Shown in pieces: positions 25,257 to 34,566 of a stretch of DNA of 64,000 nt. The position numbers and the translations under genes are program-made. Every line of letters begins with the position of its first letter. Positions within the stretch are counted from its first letter, which is position 1. Under the pieces are notes generated by a model that saw nothing but the letters and a program-made list of their open reading frames with translations, made no database searches and had not been told where the DNA came from. This DNA comes from Bilifractor porci (GTDB lineage: Bacteria > Bacillota > Clostridia > Lachnospirales > Lachnospiraceae), in assembly GCF_009696005.1 (NCBI RefSeq), contig NZ_VUMV01000001.1, forward strand, positions 124,001 through 188,000, written 5' to 3'.

Positions 25257-26216
25257 TCAGTCTTCCGGAAGCTCTCTCCATGTCTTCAGCAGATAAGCAA
25301 GAATTTTTTCTTCGTCATATCCGAAATCCTTTTTGTTTACCCAGATGGCGTCCTCTTCCCTTTTGAACCAGGTAATCTGCCGCTTGGCAAAATGCCTGGT
25401 ATCTTTTTTGATATTCTCGACCGCCTGTTCCATGGAGATCTCGCCGCGAAAGTACGGAAAAAGCTCCCGGTAGCCGATTCCCTTCATGGAAATATGGTCC
25501 TCGGTAAGTCCGCGTCCGATCAGACCGCGGACTTCTTCGACAAGGCCGTTCTCCATCATCCGGTCAACGCGGCGGTTGATCTGTTCATAAAGCCTCTGCC
25601 GTTCATCGGTCAGGACAAAGAGCGCGGAATGATACGCGGATCTTCTGGCTCTCTGTTCCTTATTGTGCTTTGAGATCGGCTTCCCGGTCATCCGGCAGTA
25701 TTCAATGGCGCGTATCACCCGCTTCACGTTGTTCGGATGAATTTCCGCCGCGGCGTCCGGGTCTGACTTCTGCAGTTCCCGATAGACCGCCTCCGGCCCC
25801 TGTTCCTGTGCCATCGCTTCCAACTGCCTTCGTATTTCCTGGTGATCCTCATTTTCCGTAAAGTCGATATCCTTCAGAACCGCCTGAATATAAAAGCCGG
25901 TTCCTCCTGTCAGAATGGGAATCATTCCCTTCTCCCGGATTTCCGCTATGGCCTCCCCTGCCATCTGCTGAAACCGGAAAACATTAAAATCCTCTTCCGG
26001 TTCCAGAACATCGATCAGATAATGCGGGATGCCTCTTCGTTCCTCCGGCATAATTTTAGCGGAACCGATATCCATGGTCCGGTAGACCTGCATGGAATCC
26101 GCGGAAATGACGGCACCGTTTAATTCCTCTGCCAGCCGCAGCGACAGTTCGGTTTTTCCGACCGCGGTCGGACCCGCCAGCACCAGCAGCGGCTGTTTTT
26201 TCTCTTGATCGTTCAT
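25257..26216 (-). CDS. miaA: tRNA dimethylallyltransferase
   Basis: The 319-residue protein has the P-loop AGPTAVGKTELS near its N-terminus, ISADSMQVYRTMDIGSAK, PHYLIDVLEP, TGGTGFYIQA and KRQITWFKRE, all MiaA landmarks. It adds a dimethylallyl group to A37 of tRNAs reading UNN codons; MiaB, encoded at 31.0-32.4 kb in the same run, then methylthiolates the product. The frame extends into mutL (26258), but ATG 26216 (MNDQEKKQ) gives the expected N-terminus and sits eight bases after the mutL stop. Confidence 0.95.
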   Translation of the reverse strand: MNDQEKKQPLLVLAGPTAVGKTELSLRLAEELNGAVISADSMQVYRTMDIGSAKIMPEERRGIPHYLIDVLEPEEDFNVFRFQQMAGEAIAEIREKGMIPILTGGTGFYIQAVLKDIDFTENEDHQEIRRQLEAMAQEQGPEAVYRELQKSDPDAAAEIHPNNVKRVIRAIEYCRMTGKPISKHNKEQRARRSAYHSALFVLTDERQRLYEQINRRVDRMMENGLVEEVRGLIGRGLTEDHISMKGIGYRELFPYFRGEISMEQAVENIKKDTRHFAKRQITWFKREEDAIWVNKKDFGYDEEKILAYLLKTWRELPED

Positions 26217-26223
26217 TTTTCTC

Positions 26224-28305
26224 TCAGATAATCCGTTTGAATTTTTTATCCATCTCATACCGGCTGATGGATATGATCGTCGGCCTTCCGTGCGGACAGT
26301 TGTACGGGTTTTCCAGTGTCAGAAGTTCATCCAGAAGAGCGTCCGCCTCCTGGACAGACAGCTTATGGTCGCCCTTCACGGCAGCCTTGCAGGACATAGA
26401 CGCCAGCTTCTCCGGAATCAGCCTGGGGGACAGGTCTCCCACCTCTCCCAGCTGTCCCAGAATTTCCGTAAAAAGATCTACGGACGCGACGGAATACAGG
26501 TTTGCGGGAACCGCGGAAATTTTGAAGGTGTTTCCCCCGAAGGGCTCTGCCTCAAATCCCATCTCCGCAAAAGCATCCAGATGATTCCGGAGCAGCTCCG
26601 CCTCCGCGGCGCTCAGATCCAGGACAATGGCCGGAAACAGCATCTGCGACTGGATTTTTTTCTCCCTGTAATTTTTCATCATCCGCTCATACATGACTTT
26701 TTCATGAGCCGCATGCTGATCCATGATGTACAGGGCGTCTTTGAACTCAAAGAGCCAGTAGGTATCAAACACCTGCCCGATCAGGCGGTACATCTTCCTG
26801 GACTGTTCGGACAGCACTTTGTCCTCCTGGAAAAGACTCAGCTGTTTTCCCACAGTTCCGGAACTTCCACCGGAAAAGCCGCTCTTCTGGTATTCTGCCG
26901 GATTCCGTTTCCCATAGTGCAGAATTTCCTCCGGGGTGAGGTTTCCTGCTAAGGCGGATTTTCCGCTCTGTGTTACGGCTTCCTCGGAATCTCCCGGATT
27001 TCTTTCTGTCTGTGCGCGAAAATCAGATGTTATCGGATTCCTTTCGGATCCCGCATGCAAATCAGAAAGATTCTGCGAAAAAGCGGAGGAAACACCGGAG
27101 GTGTGTCCGCCAAACTTGTCTGTTTCCCTGTCTGCTTCCGGAAGCTTCGCCGTCTCCGGATTTCCCTGATAGTTTTCCCTCCCGTCTTGTACGGCAGCGG
27201 CTGCCAGCCGGGTCCTGCGGACCTGCTCGAAGGGCTCCGGTTCCGGAGTCTTTTTTTCCGGGAAGCCCGGCGTTTTTTCTGCGGTCCGATGCTCCTCCTT
27301 CAGCGGAACCTGCGGGATCCGCTCCCTCTGCATCAGCGCGTTCTGAAGCGCCAGGCAGAGGGTATGGTAGATTTCTTCCTGGGAGGAAAAGCGCACCTCC
27401 ATCTTGGAGGGATGGACGTTCACATCGACCTTTGTCCCGTCAATCCGGATGTACAGGAGTGTAAACGGGAAACGGTGCTGCATCAGAAATCCGTGATAAG
27501 CGTCCTCTATGGCCTTTCCCAGAATTCTGTCCTTTACAAAACGGCCGTTTACAAAATAGTTTTCAAAATTCCGGTTTGCTCTTGCCGCGCCCGGATTGCC
27601 GATAAACCCGTGAATGGACATAAGCTCTGTCTTTTTATCCACCGGGATCAGCTCCCGTGTCAGGTCCCTGCCGAAGATCTGATAGATGATTTCCTTCAGG
27701 TTTCCGTTTCCGCTGGTATACAGCCGGCTCTGGCCGTTGGAGAGAAACTTGAAAGAGATCTCCGGGTGGGAAAGCGCCAGTTCCTCCACCACATGGGCGA
27801 CATGGTTTCCCTCTGTCATCCCGGATTTCAAAAATTTTGCCCGGGCGGGCGTGTTGAAGAAAAGATTCCTGACAATCATGGTTGTGCCTGAGGGTGCGCC
27901 GATCTCCTCGAATTCGATTTCTTTTCCGCCCTCTACCCAATACCGCACGCCTGTCAAAGCCTCCGGCGTCTTGGTAATGCACTCCACACGCGCAACGGCG
28001 GATATGCTGGAGAGGGCTTCTCCGCGAAACCCCAGCGTGGCGATCTGCACCAGGTCATCCACCGTCCGGATTTTGCTGGTGGCATGCCTCATGAAAGCCT
28101 TCCGGACCTGGTCCGCCGGGATGCCTCCGCCATTGTCCGTGATCCGTATGAAGCTGTTTCCCCCGTCCTTGATTTCTATGGTAATGGCCGTCGAGGATGC
28201 GTCAATCGCGTTCTCCGTAAGCTCCTTGACCACAGAGGCCGGGCGCTCCACCACCTCTCCGGCGGCAATTTTATCTATGGTTGTTTTATCCAGTAATTCG
28301 ATCAC
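26224..28305 (-). CDS. mutL: DNA mismatch repair protein MutL (endonuclease type)
   Basis: The 693-residue protein begins with a GHKL ATPase domain: ENAIDASSTAI, ITDNGGGIP, RHATSKI, LGFRGEALSSI. It has a low-complexity linker (about 340-480) and a C-terminal dimerisation domain carrying MDQHAAHEKVMYE, the DQHA(X)2E(X)4E endonuclease metal motif, and NCPHGRPTII near the end. It should therefore nick DNA, as in bacteria lacking MutH. The start is GTG 28305, overlapping the mutS stop as GTGA, so translation is coupled to mutS. The linker is the only poorly conserved part. Confidence 0.96.
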   Translation of the reverse strand: MIELLDKTTIDKIAAGEVVERPASVVKELTENAIDASSTAITIEIKDGGNSFIRITDNGGGIPADQVRKAFMRHATSKIRTVDDLVQIATLGFRGEALSSISAVARVECITKTPEALTGVRYWVEGGKEIEFEEIGAPSGTTMIVRNLFFNTPARAKFLKSGMTEGNHVAHVVEELALSHPEISFKFLSNGQSRLYTSGNGNLKEIIYQIFGRDLTRELIPVDKKTELMSIHGFIGNPGAARANRNFENYFVNGRFVKDRILGKAIEDAYHGFLMQHRFPFTLLYIRIDGTKVDVNVHPSKMEVRFSSQEEIYHTLCLALQNALMQRERIPQVPLKEEHRTAEKTPGFPEKKTPEPEPFEQVRRTRLAAAAVQDGRENYQGNPETAKLPEADRETDKFGGHTSGVSSAFSQNLSDLHAGSERNPITSDFRAQTERNPGDSEEAVTQSGKSALAGNLTPEEILHYGKRNPAEYQKSGFSGGSSGTVGKQLSLFQEDKVLSEQSRKMYRLIGQVFDTYWLFEFKDALYIMDQHAAHEKVMYERMMKNYREKKIQSQMLFPAIVLDLSAAEAELLRNHLDAFAEMGFEAEPFGGNTFKISAVPANLYSVASVDLFTEILGQLGEVGDLSPRLIPEKLASMSCKAAVKGDHKLSVQEADALLDELLTLENPYNCPHGRPTIISISRYEMDKKFKRII

Positions 28306-30941
28306 CAGCGGTTTTTCACCTCACTCTGCAGATGGTTCAGCATATTCAGAGCCTGCAGGGGCGTCATGGAGGAAATATCCAGCTCCTTCAGCTCGTTGAT
28401 GATTTTTTCATTGTCATTGGCGTCAAACAGGCTCATCTGCTGCATATCCACAGTATCGTACAGCTTTTTCTTTTCCTTCTTCACTTTTTTGTCCGTCATA
28501 TTCTTCACGGCTGCCGTGATGTCTGCGTCGGAGAGCTGTCTGACCAGCTCATCTGCCCGCTGAAGCACAGGTTCCGGAACGCCGGCCAGCCGCGCCACCT
28601 GAATGCCGTAGCTCTTGTCCGCGCCTCCCCGGACGATTTTGCGCAGGAATACAATGCCGTCACCTTTTTCCTTGACCGCAATGCAGTAATTATTCACGCC
28701 CGGAAGCTTGCCCTCCAGCTCGGTCAGCTCGTGGTAATGGGTGGCGAACAGCGTCTTTGCGCCAAGCTTTTTCGGATCGGACACATATTCAATGACCGCC
28801 CAGGCAATAGCCAGCCCGTCGAAAGTGCTGGTGCCTCTGCCGATCTCATCCAGAATCAGAAGGCTGTTGGAGGTGGCGTTCCGGAGGATGTTCGCAACCT
28901 CAGTCATCTCCACCATAAAGGTACTCTGCCCGCTGGCCAGATCATCCGAGGCTCCTACTCTGGTAAAAATCCGGTCCACGATGCCGATGTCCGCCGATTC
29001 AGCCGGGACAAAGGAACCGATCTGCGCCATCAGAACAATCAGCGCGGTCTGGCGCATATAGGTTGATTTACCGGCCATGTTCGGCCCGGTGATAATAGCC
29101 ACCCGCTTGTCCTTCTGATCCAGATAGGTATTGTTGGAGATGAACATGTCATTTTTCATCATCTGCTCGACAACCGGGTGACGACCCTCTTTAATGTCGA
29201 TCCTCCCCTTACTGTTCAGCTTTGGCCGGACATACCGGTTATGCTCTGCCACATAGGACAGGGAGCAGAAAACATCCAGCGCCGCAACCGCCTGTGCGGT
29301 TTTCTGGATTCTCGCTACATTTTCCGCAATTTTATCACGCACCTCACTGAACAGCTGATACTCCAGGCCGTAAAGATGCTCCTCCGCTCCCAGGATGGAC
29401 TGTTCAATCTCCTTGAGCCTGTCTGTGGTGTATCTCTCCGCGCCGGCCAGTGTCTGTCTTCTTGTGTAGTAGTTCGGAACCTGATCCTTAAAAGAATTGG
29501 TCACCTCGATACAGTAACCGAAAACCTTGTTGTACTTGACCCGCAGGGTGCGGATCCCTGTTTTCTCGCGTTCCTCCTGCTCCAGATCGGACAGCCACTG
29601 TTTTCCGTTCTTCCGAGCGGCGCGGTACTGGTCCACCATCTCGTTGTAGCCGTCCCGGATGATCCCGCCTTCCTTCATCGCCAGAGGCGGATCCTCCTGG
29701 ATGGAATCTTCCACCAGTTGAAACAGATCCTCCAGCGGATCCATGTCCTCTCTGATGTTCTTCAGAAGCGTTCCCTGAAAATCCGAGAGCAGCTGCCGGA
29801 TAAAAGGAAGCATCTGGAGAGAGGTCTTAAACGCCATCAGATCTCTGGGATTGGCGGACTGGTAGGTAATCCGGCTGGCCAGTCGTTCCAGGTCATAGAC
29901 CGGCTGCAGGTACTCCCGGATTTCATCCCGGTTCATCGGTGCCTCCGTCAGCTCTTCCACGGCTGTCAGCCTGTCCTCGATGGCTGTCGGCTGGATCAGG
30001 GGCTGCTCGATCATGCTGCGCAGCATTCTGGCTCCCATGGCTGTTTTTGTCCGGTCCAGGACGCCCAGAAGGGAGCCCTTTTTCTGCTTTTCCCGCAGGG
30101 TTTCCACCAGCTCCAGGTTTCTGCGGCTGGAGCTGTCAATCAGCATGTACCGGTCGGAAAAATAAGGCGTCAGCGCGGTCATCTGGTCCATATTGTTTTT
30201 CTGCGTCTCGTACAGATACTGGAACAGCGCCCCGGCGGCGATCACGCCGCAGGAAAAATCCGCGACTCCCAGCCCGGCCAGGGAAGAGGTGTGGAAATGC
30301 TTTGTGAGAATCCTGCTGCACGCCTCATCATCGAAATAATAATCATCCAGTGCGGATACGGCGATATGCTGCCTTCCCCGTATGTCGTCCATATCCAGGC
30401 CGGAAACCAGAAGCGCCTGGTTGCAGATGATCTCCGACGGCCTGAATTTCTGGATCTCATCCATCAGGCGGGGAACTCCGTCCGTCTCGGACACCAGGCA
30501 CTGTCCGGTAGAAATGTCCGCGACAGACAGCCCGTACCGGTCCGACAGGTCTACAATACACATCAGGTAATTGTTTCTTGTCTCATCCAGCTCTTCCTGG
30601 CTGATAATGGTTCCGGGGGTTACCACGCGGATCACCTCGCGTTTGACAATTCCCTTTGCCAGCTTCGGGTCCTCCATCTGCTCACAGATGGCAACCTTGT
30701 GTCCCTTTTCAATCAGCCTGGTAATATAGGTATCCGCGGCATGATAGGGAATCCCGCACATCGGCGCGCGCTCCTCCATCCCGCAGTCTTTTCCGGTAAG
30801 CGTAAGCTCCAGTTCCTCCGAGACCGTTTTCGCGTCATCAAAAAACATCTCGTAAAAATCGCCCAGGCGGTAAAAAAGAATACAGTCCTTATATTCCTCC
30901 TTTGTCGCAAGGTAATGCTGCATCATCGGTGAAACCGGCAT
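28302..30941 (-). CDS. mutS: DNA mismatch repair ATPase MutS
   Basis: The 879-residue protein has the mismatch-binding FYRLGDFYEMFFDDA (Phe-X-Glu) near residue 30, the clamp and lever domains, and the C-terminal ATPase with TGPNMAGKSTYMRQ, SFMVEM-like STFMVEMTE, and LDEIGRGTSTFDG. It recognises mispairs and recruits MutL. The frame is open to 31004, where it overlaps the miaB stop. I prefer ATG 30941 because AGGAGAG lies five bases upstream and because a terminator-like hairpin (30961-30992) lies between 30941 and 31004. The protein then starts MPVSPMMQHYL as in relatives. Confidence 0.95.
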   Translation of the reverse strand: MPVSPMMQHYLATKEEYKDCILFYRLGDFYEMFFDDAKTVSEELELTLTGKDCGMEERAPMCGIPYHAADTYITRLIEKGHKVAICEQMEDPKLAKGIVKREVIRVVTPGTIISQEELDETRNNYLMCIVDLSDRYGLSVADISTGQCLVSETDGVPRLMDEIQKFRPSEIICNQALLVSGLDMDDIRGRQHIAVSALDDYYFDDEACSRILTKHFHTSSLAGLGVADFSCGVIAAGALFQYLYETQKNNMDQMTALTPYFSDRYMLIDSSSRRNLELVETLREKQKKGSLLGVLDRTKTAMGARMLRSMIEQPLIQPTAIEDRLTAVEELTEAPMNRDEIREYLQPVYDLERLASRITYQSANPRDLMAFKTSLQMLPFIRQLLSDFQGTLLKNIREDMDPLEDLFQLVEDSIQEDPPLAMKEGGIIRDGYNEMVDQYRAARKNGKQWLSDLEQEEREKTGIRTLRVKYNKVFGYCIEVTNSFKDQVPNYYTRRQTLAGAERYTTDRLKEIEQSILGAEEHLYGLEYQLFSEVRDKIAENVARIQKTAQAVAALDVFCSLSYVAEHNRYVRPKLNSKGRIDIKEGRHPVVEQMMKNDMFISNNTYLDQKDKRVAIITGPNMAGKSTYMRQTALIVLMAQIGSFVPAESADIGIVDRIFTRVGASDDLASGQSTFMVEMTEVANILRNATSNSLLILDEIGRGTSTFDGLAIAWAVIEYVSDPKKLGAKTLFATHYHELTELEGKLPGVNNYCIAVKEKGDGIVFLRKIVRGGADKSYGIQVARLAGVPEPVLQRADELVRQLSDADITAAVKNMTDKKVKKEKKKLYDTVDMQQMSLFDANDNEKIINELKELDISSMTPLQALNMLNHLQSEVKNRW

Positions 30942-30960
30942 AAAACTCTCCTGTTCTTTC

Positions 30961-30992
30961 ATAAAAACCGGGCAGCTCTCACGCGTGCCCGG
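30961..30992 (-). terminator. Terminator-like hairpin between miaB and mutS
   Basis: Minus strand CCGGGCA (30992-30986), an eleven-base loop, TGCCCGG (30974-30968) and TTTTTAT (30967-30961). The stem is seven perfect G-C-rich pairs with a five-base U-run. It begins nine bases past the miaB stop and ends 20 bases before the preferred mutS start, so it would reduce mutSL relative to upstream genes. Confidence 0.65.
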
Positions 30993-31000
30993 ACTCTTTG

Positions 31001-32446
31001 TCATACTCTCGTTCCCATGTAATAAAATCCCTGGCAGACATCCAGGTGTACCGGAACAATCTGCCCGATCAGATCCGCTGTGCCCGGAAAATGGACAACC
31101 GTGTTGTTGTCCAGCCGTCCGGTCACCAGGGAGGTGTCGTGCTCATTCACCTGTTCCACCAGCACGTCCATGGTTCTTCCCTCAAAACGCGCCGTCTGCT
31201 CCCGGCCGGTTTTCTGGACCAGGGCAAGAAGCCGGTCAAACCGGTCCTTCATCACATTCTCCGGAACCTGCTCCATATCCGCGGCCGGAGTCCCGCTCCT
31301 CCTGGAATAGAGGAACGTAAAGGCACTGTCGAACAGCACGCGGCGCACGACATCCATGGTTTCCTGAAAATCCTCCTCCGTCTCTCCCGGAAAGCCGACA
31401 ATGATATCCGTGGTAAGAGAAATATCCGGCATTGCCTCCCGGATTCTGCCCACCAGGGCAAGATAGCTGTCCTTGGTGTACCGGCGGTTCATTTTCTTCA
31501 GGATCTCCGTGGAGCCGGACTGCAGCGGCAGGTGGAGGTGGCGGCAGATATTCGGGTATTTTGCCATGACGGCGATCAGATCATCCGAGAGATCCTTGGG
31601 GTGCGAGGTCATAAAGCGCACACGATCCAGTCCCTCAATCTGCGCGATCTGCTCCAAGAGACGCGCAAAACTGCAGGACTTGTCCTCCGGAAGTCCCTTC
31701 CCGTAGGAATTGACATTCTGTCCCAGCAGCATAACCTCCCGCACACCGTCCCGGACCAGACTGCGGATCTCACAGAGAATTTCCTCCGGGTCCCGGCTGT
31801 GCTCCCGTCCTCTTACATAGGGGACGATGCAGTACGAGCAGAAGTTATTGCAGCCGTACATGATATTGACTCCGGATTTGAAAAAGTATTTCCGGTCCGT
31901 GGGAAGTTCTTCAACCACCTGCTCGGTTTTCTGCAGAATATCCACCACCATGCCCTGATCCTCAAAGACATGATACAGCAGCTCCGCCAGCTTATACACG
32001 TTGTGGGTTCCGAAAATCAGGTCAACAAAACGAAAGCTCTTCCTGAGGCGGTCTACGACCTGCTGCTCCTGCATCATGCAGCCGCACAGGCCGATAATCA
32101 TATGCGGATTTTTGTCCTTCAGCGAATGCAGATAGCCCAGACGGCCGTACACCTTTGTATTGGCATTCTCCCGTACCGTGCAGGTATTATAGAGAACCAG
32201 GTCGGCCTCCTCCTTGTCCGTGTTCCGGTATCCGATTTCCTCCAGAATCCCCCGGAGCTTTTCCGAGTCCCTGGCATTCATCTGGCAGCCGAACGTAACG
32301 CAGCAGGCCGTCAGCGGACGTCCGAGCTCCTCTTCTTTTCTCTTTACAATATTTCTGCATTCCCGGATAAAATAATACTGCCGTTCCGGTTCTGTTTCCG
32401 GAACGGCACCCGGATTTTTGTTTTCCCTGATTTCTGAATTCAACAT
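31001..32446 (-). CDS. miaB: tRNA-2-methylthio-N6-dimethylallyladenosine synthase
   Basis: The 481-residue radical-SAM methylthiotransferase has the N-terminal UPF0004 domain with TFGCQMNARDSEK, the radical-SAM cluster motif CNNFCSYCIVP (three cysteines), and a C-terminal TRAM domain. FGCQMN and TCTVRENA distinguish MiaB from the related RimO, also encoded here (59.7-61.0 kb). It acts after MiaA on A37 of tRNA. ATG 32446 has AGAGG upstream. It is 13 bases downstream of the 5-formyl-THF cyclo-ligase gene. Confidence 0.96.
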   Translation of the reverse strand: MLNSEIRENKNPGAVPETEPERQYYFIRECRNIVKRKEEELGRPLTACCVTFGCQMNARDSEKLRGILEEIGYRNTDKEEADLVLYNTCTVRENANTKVYGRLGYLHSLKDKNPHMIIGLCGCMMQEQQVVDRLRKSFRFVDLIFGTHNVYKLAELLYHVFEDQGMVVDILQKTEQVVEELPTDRKYFFKSGVNIMYGCNNFCSYCIVPYVRGREHSRDPEEILCEIRSLVRDGVREVMLLGQNVNSYGKGLPEDKSCSFARLLEQIAQIEGLDRVRFMTSHPKDLSDDLIAVMAKYPNICRHLHLPLQSGSTEILKKMNRRYTKDSYLALVGRIREAMPDISLTTDIIVGFPGETEEDFQETMDVVRRVLFDSAFTFLYSRRSGTPAADMEQVPENVMKDRFDRLLALVQKTGREQTARFEGRTMDVLVEQVNEHDTSLVTGRLDNNTVVHFPGTADLIGQIVPVHLDVCQGFYYMGTRV

Positions 32447-32459
32447 ACAACCTCTCGCG

Positions 32460-33041
32460 TCAACGGATCACTCTTTTTTCGGTTACCAGCATCTTCGGCT
32501 TGATATCGTACTCTGTCACCGGCACCCTGTCAACGATCTGGAATTCAAAGCACACAGCGATAGTGTGATGCTCCCTGTGGATTTCCTGATACTTGTCATA
32601 GTAGCCTCCGCCGTAGCCGCAGCGGTCCCTGTTCACATCAAAGGCAACGCCCGGCACAATAAACAGGGCGTCCTCCCAGTCATCCGCCAGATGATCCGCC
32701 ATCCGGTAGCCGATGGCGTCGTTATCCGCCGGCTCATAGATCCCCATACAGCCCGGAGCCGTCTGCCGGAAGTCTGTAATTTTGTAAAAATTGATGACCT
32801 TTCCGTTTACCTTGGGAACGGCGGTTTCCTTTCCGTCCTCCCAGCAGCCCCGGATAAATTCCCTGGTCATCACCTCGTGGTTGTAATCCATGTAGACAAA
32901 GACCCTCCTGGCGTTTTTGTACAGATCCATCTCCCGAATCTGCCCGAATAACATGCGGCTCCACTCCTCAATTTCCTGGTCCGAGGCTTCCTTTCGCCTG
33001 GCAAAAATCAGTTTCCGGAGCTGCTTTTTTTCTTCTGACAT
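32460..33041 (-). CDS. 5-formyltetrahydrofolate cyclo-ligase
   Basis: The 193-residue protein has the family's basic N-terminus (KKQLRKLIFARRK), VYMDYNHEVMTREFI, and the ATP/folate-binding C-terminal block VPGVAFDVNRDRCGYGGGYYDKY. It converts 5-formyl-THF to 5,10-methenyl-THF with ATP. ATG 33041 follows AGGAGAA; the open frame runs further to 33131 without another good start. The 132 bp between it and proB holds a TCCGGCATGTCCGGA hairpin but no gene. Confidence 0.93.
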   Translation of the reverse strand: MSEEKKQLRKLIFARRKEASDQEIEEWSRMLFGQIREMDLYKNARRVFVYMDYNHEVMTREFIRGCWEDGKETAVPKVNGKVINFYKITDFRQTAPGCMGIYEPADNDAIGYRMADHLADDWEDALFIVPGVAFDVNRDRCGYGGGYYDKYQEIHREHHTIAVCFEFQIVDRVPVTEYDIKPKMLVTEKRVIR

Positions 33042-33173
33042 GGCTGTTCTCCTTTTTTGTGCGTTCCCGTGTGTCAACCTCATCCGGACATGCCGGAAAA
33101 AATAAATTCTCTCTGCAGCAAGTGTTTCCACACCCGATGGGATTTTTCTGTTTCTTCCGGGGAAAGGTCTTTT

Positions 33174-34034
33174 CTACACCATGTGCTCCAGCTTGTTCAG
33201 CACATAGAATTCATCCTTCCGGTCAGCCAGGAAAAGCGTACCTACCTTCTCCCCGTCACAGATCCGGCCGATATTATGAAAGTCATTCCCATTGGCAATC
33301 ACCATATCACATCCGCTGGATATGGCGATATCCGCGGCGGAAAGCTTGGTCGCCATTCCCCCGGTTCCCACGCTGCTGCCTGTGGAGCTTTTTCCCATCT
33401 GCATCAGCTCCCGGTCCAGATGCTCCACACAGTCGATAAAAACCGCATCGTCGGTCTGGTGCGGATCGTCTGTGTAAAGGCCGTCGATATCCGACATCAG
33501 GATCAGCAGGTCCGCATTGACAAGGGCGGCCACAACGGCAGACAGACGGTCATTATCCCCAAAGACCGACATGGAATCAATCTCGTAGGTGGCAATCGTG
33601 TCATTTTCATTGACAATCGGCACCACGCCGAATTCCAGAAGCTCACGGAAGGTCTTGACCGCGTTATACCGGTTCAGGTCGTCCAGCATGGTGTTTTTTG
33701 TCAGAAGGACCTGGCTGCAGATCTGATTGTATTCCGAAAAAAGCTTCTGGTAAATACTCATCAGACGGGCCTGGCCGACAGACGCGCACGCCTGCTTTTC
33801 ATTGACATCCTCCAGCCTTTTTTTAATTCCCAGGGCGTTTTTCCCCACCATAATCGCTCCGGAAGAGACAAGGATCACATCCTTCCCGCGGTTTTTCAGA
33901 TCGCAGAGCTGGCGCACCAGCACTTCCATTTTCCGGAGATCCAGCTTGCCCGTCTCCGGATGATGCAGGGAAGAGGAACCGATCTTCACGACGATTTTCT
34001 TTTTGTCTTTTAATCTTTGTCTGCTGCCGTCCAT
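33174..34034 (-). CDS. proB: Glutamate 5-kinase, short form without PUA domain
   Basis: The 286-residue amino-acid kinase has IVVKIGSSSL, LVSSGAIMVGKNAL, PIVNENDTIA, FGDNDRLSAVVA and DIDGLYTDDPH, with GTGGMATKLSAA near the C-terminus. This is ProB, which phosphorylates glutamate in proline synthesis. Many ProB proteins carry an extra C-terminal PUA domain (about 365 residues in total); here it is absent and the protein ends after the kinase domain. proA is not next to it. A start downstream of the ATG at 34034 is possible, but LKDKKKIVVKIG follows closely. Confidence 0.92.
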   Translation of the reverse strand: MDGSRQRLKDKKKIVVKIGSSSLHHPETGKLDLRKMEVLVRQLCDLKNRGKDVILVSSGAIMVGKNALGIKKRLEDVNEKQACASVGQARLMSIYQKLFSEYNQICSQVLLTKNTMLDDLNRYNAVKTFRELLEFGVVPIVNENDTIATYEIDSMSVFGDNDRLSAVVAALVNADLLILMSDIDGLYTDDPHQTDDAVFIDCVEHLDRELMQMGKSSTGSSVGTGGMATKLSAADIAISSGCDMVIANGNDFHNIGRICDGEKVGTLFLADRKDEFYVLNKLEHMV

Positions 34035-34044
34035 GCCGCGGTCC

Positions 34045-34557
34045 TCACTCCATCTCTCTGGTAATATTCAGTTCCTGCAGCGCATTTTCCTGCTTTTTTT
34101 CCATGACAGAGGCTTCTTTCTCCGTCATGTGGTCATATCCCAGGAGATGCAGGACACTGTGCGCAATTAAAAATGCAATTTCTCTCTTCAGCGAGTGGCC
34201 GTACTCCTGCGCCTGCTCCTTTGCCCGTTCGACAGAGATCACAATGTCTCCCAGAAGCAGCTGCCCGGAATCCGGGTCAAAATCATCCTCCGCCTCCCGG
34301 CTGTTCTCCAGCATGGAGAAGTCCGAGGGGGAATCCCATCCGACCATAGGAAAGGAAAGAACGTCGGTCGCCCTGTCCAGATTGCGGAAGCTGCGGTTCA
34401 GACGGCGGATTTCCTCATTGTCCACCAGCGTCAGGGAGAGGACCGCGTCATAGGGACAGTTTTCATCCTCCAGGACCTGTGCGGCAACCTGCTCCGCCAG
34501 GGCTTCGGGGTCAAACTCCAATTCTTCCGCCTGCTCGTTACTAAATTCTACTGTCAT
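34045..34557 (-). CDS. ybeY: Endoribonuclease YbeY (rRNA maturation)
   Basis: The 170-residue protein has the zinc-binding HSVLHLLGYDH motif (H-X3-H-X5-H) near residue 136, preceded by the family block RATDVLSFPM and LGDIVIS. YbeY is a single-strand endoribonuclease needed for 16S rRNA 3'-end maturation and ribosome quality control. It sits ten bases after phoH and ten bases before proB. The phoH-ybeY pairing is widespread in bacteria and supports both calls. Confidence 0.95.
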   Translation of the reverse strand: MTVEFSNEQAEELEFDPEALAEQVAAQVLEDENCPYDAVLSLTLVDNEEIRRLNRSFRNLDRATDVLSFPMVGWDSPSDFSMLENSREAEDDFDPDSGQLLLGDIVISVERAKEQAQEYGHSLKREIAFLIAHSVLHLLGYDHMTEKEASVMEKKQENALQELNITREME

Positions 34558-34566
34558 TTGATCACC

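Noticed and set aside
29178-30932. A 584-codon open frame on the plus strand opposite mutS
   Set aside because: It is an antisense shadow of mutS with no motif and no promoter or ribosome-binding site.
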